NCBI GenBank assembly: GCA_902762795.1
Contig: CACWPM010000038.1
Span: 1-41,933, forward strand
DNA from: Fibrobacter succinogenes
GTDB lineage: Bacteria > Fibrobacterota > Fibrobacteria > Fibrobacterales > Fibrobacteraceae
Direction of reading: 5' to 3'
Length of the DNA: 41,933 bases
The position numbers and the translations under genes are program-made. Shown here in pieces: positions 40,654 to 41,933 of this stretch. The notes beneath the pieces are model-generated. The model saw only the letters and a list, made by a program, of their open reading frames with translations, was not told the origin of the DNA and did not search any database. Positions within the stretch are counted from its first letter, which is position 1. Every line of letters starts with the position of its first letter.

Positions 40654-41826
40654 ATGTATAAACTCAACCATAGCGTGCTCCGCACAATTGCGACTAAATC
40701 CCACTCCGTCGCAATTATAACCATAGCGGTGCTTTCCGCCTGTAGCGACACCACATCCTCAACAGCTCCAGAAAGCATCGCTTCATCCTCGAGTATTACT
40801 ATCGAGGAACAATCTTCATCGGAGAACGCAATCGTCGAGTCTTCCAGTTCAGCCGCACTTGATTCAGCGGGAATCGTTCAGTCTACGGATTCCAAGAGTT
40901 CCGCATTTCAACAAAGTTCCTCATCAAGTGGGCCCCCAAAAAATTCCAGTTCATCACGAAGCAGCCATCGACGGTCTTCATCTTCTATAACGCCAACAAG
41001 TTCATCCGCAATTTCATCATCGCAAGATACACCAACATCTTCGTCAAGAGAGGTTTCATCGTCTTCAACAGCGCCCTCGCCTGTTAAAATAGCACTCGAC
41101 GAGAATGGCTTTGCGACCGTTGCCGATGTTTACAAAAGTCTCGCTCCCGAAGAAAAAGCGGTATTCATCATACGCCATTCCGAACGCGAAGACGATGTCG
41201 CCATAGAAACGGAGCTCACCGCCAATGGCGTGAAGATGGCCCAAGATCTAGGCGCCACCCTCAAAAGCGATGAAGAATTTTCGTACATCACTTCGGGATT
41301 CGTGCGCACCAACGAAACGGCAAACAACATCTCAAAAGGCCGCGGAGAAGCAAGCCTCCCGAAACTCATCACCAACTACGATATCACCGGAAACTGGTTC
41401 CTGAAAATTTCAGCGGATTCGCTCGCCCTATACGCTACAAAGCTCAACATGAAAGGCAACTCCGTTGAACTCATGGCACATTGGGCATACGAAGGCGGCT
41501 ACCCCGACGCTCTCTACGAACTTTCGCCCCGCGCCGAAGAATTCATGCAGAAAGTCATCCTCAAGAATTTATCCAAATGGAAACGCGTGAGTATAATGGT
41601 CTCGCACGACATTCTCGTGATGCCACTCGCCGTATTCGGTTCCAACAAAAAAGTAGCCCTCAAATACCATGAGGACTACCATTGGATAAATTACATTGCT
41701 GGACTTGCTATCATCATCGGGGCAGACAACAGCATGCGTTACGTTCCCGTGAAGGGAGCTGCATCAGGCGTTATCGACTACCTCGCCATTTTCATGGAAG
41801 AACACGGCGGACAAAAGCGAAAATAA
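40654..41826 (+). CDS. Ser-rich lipoprotein with histidine phosphatase domain
   Basis: The 390-residue protein starts directly after the preceding stop (TAAATG), so the two are probably translationally coupled. The lipobox is LSAC at Cys30. Residues 35-140 are Ser/Thr/Pro-rich. From about residue 150 there is a histidine phosphatase fold: FIIRHSERED at 171-180 carries the phosphate-accepting His175, with Ser where most members have Gly (RHG). TANGVKMAQDLG and MVSHDILVMPL, near 313, give the second His. It should be an envelope-anchored phosphatase. The substrate is unknown. Confidence 0.85.
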   Translation: MYKLNHSVLRTIATKSHSVAIITIAVLSACSDTTSSTAPESIASSSSITIEEQSSSENAIVESSSSAALDSAGIVQSTDSKSSAFQQSSSSSGPPKNSSSSRSSHRRSSSSITPTSSSAISSSQDTPTSSSREVSSSSTAPSPVKIALDENGFATVADVYKSLAPEEKAVFIIRHSEREDDVAIETELTANGVKMAQDLGATLKSDEEFSYITSGFVRTNETANNISKGRGEASLPKLITNYDITGNWFLKISADSLALYATKLNMKGNSVELMAHWAYEGGYPDALYELSPRAEEFMQKVILKNLSKWKRVSIMVSHDILVMPLAVFGSNKKVALKYHEDYHWINYIAGLAIIIGADNSMRYVPVKGAASGVIDYLAIFMEEHGGQKRK

Positions 41827-41838
41827 AAAGTTCTGGTC

Positions 41839-41902
41839 TATATGACAAAAAGGTACCTGAAAACAGGTACTTTTTGATTATATGACATTTGGGTACCTGA
41901 AA
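41839..41902 (+). repeat. Pair of direct repeats around a terminator
   Basis: TATATGACAAAAAGGTACCT (from 41839) and TATATGACATTTGGGTACCT (from 41879) repeat with a 40-base period. The second copy is followed by the window edge. Confidence 0.7.
41848..41875 (+). terminator. Rho-independent terminator after the phosphatase gene
   Basis: The stem GTACCTG/CAGGTAC (41853-41859 with 41864-41870) has an AAAA loop, A on the left and five T on the right, so it could end transcription in both directions. Confidence 0.8.
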
Positions 41903-41933
41903 TCGTCCGCAAGCCTTTATCTGCTTGGCTTGC

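Overview
The window looks like chromosome of a Fibrobacter-type cellulolytic bacterium. The pointers are two family 9 glycoside hydrolases, an esterase with a C-terminal tail like the type IX secretion sorting domain, Ser-rich linkers in several secreted proteins and lipoproteins, and many small lipoproteins. This assignment comes from protein style; no 16S or other marker gene is present.

Layout. 1-800: tail of a secreted-protein gene and a decayed DinJ/YafQ-type toxin-antitoxin pair. 1268-4612: a SPOR lipoprotein, two tandem paralogous lipoproteins, rimO and tRNA-Arg(CCG). 4676-9457, all minus: an outer-membrane protein, a DUF3108 protein, purE with an internal deletion, and purD. 9700-12950: a rearranged RelB/PIN toxin-antitoxin locus with a duplicated antitoxin tail, an AAA/DUF4143 ATPase and a GNAT acetyltransferase. 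13138-15988: an AT-rich run of four plus-strand genes (one frameshifted) that resembles a set of immunity or contingency genes with no visible toxin. 16041-20783: an intergenic cluster of TTTACGTAAA-like palindromes, then two proteins sharing an unnamed module (a lipoprotein and an RDD membrane protein) with a flavodoxin-like reductase, a TSCPD protein and a cupin around them. 20812-28641: rseP, then a secreted metalloprotease/VWA protein of about 1300 residues that resembles animal CLCA proteins, a PDZ protein, and two paralogous small secreted proteins on either side. 28702-34313: the polysaccharide-degradation block (GH9, GH9, alpha/beta esterase). 34837-38473: a DUF2157/DUF4401/GDYXXLXY membrane trio and dxr. 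38674-41826: two Ser-rich lipoproteins, one with a SUMF1-like domain and one with a histidine phosphatase domain.

How the genes work together. The GH9 enzymes and the esterase are exported and probably act on plant cell wall polymers; one carries a recognisable sorting-type tail and the two GH9 enzymes share a different C-terminal motif. Housekeeping genes (rimO, purE, purD, rseP, dxr, tRNA) are scattered among accessory genes with no large operon. Several genes carry visible lesions: the yafQ-like toxin, the PIN toxin, the Cys-rich protein at 13138 and purE. These are either genuine decay or sequence errors, and reads would separate the two.

The most interesting items are the CLCA-like protease, the PIN toxin carrying an antitoxin-derived tail, the shared module at 16416 and 18591, the TTTACGTAAA cluster, and the purE deletion.
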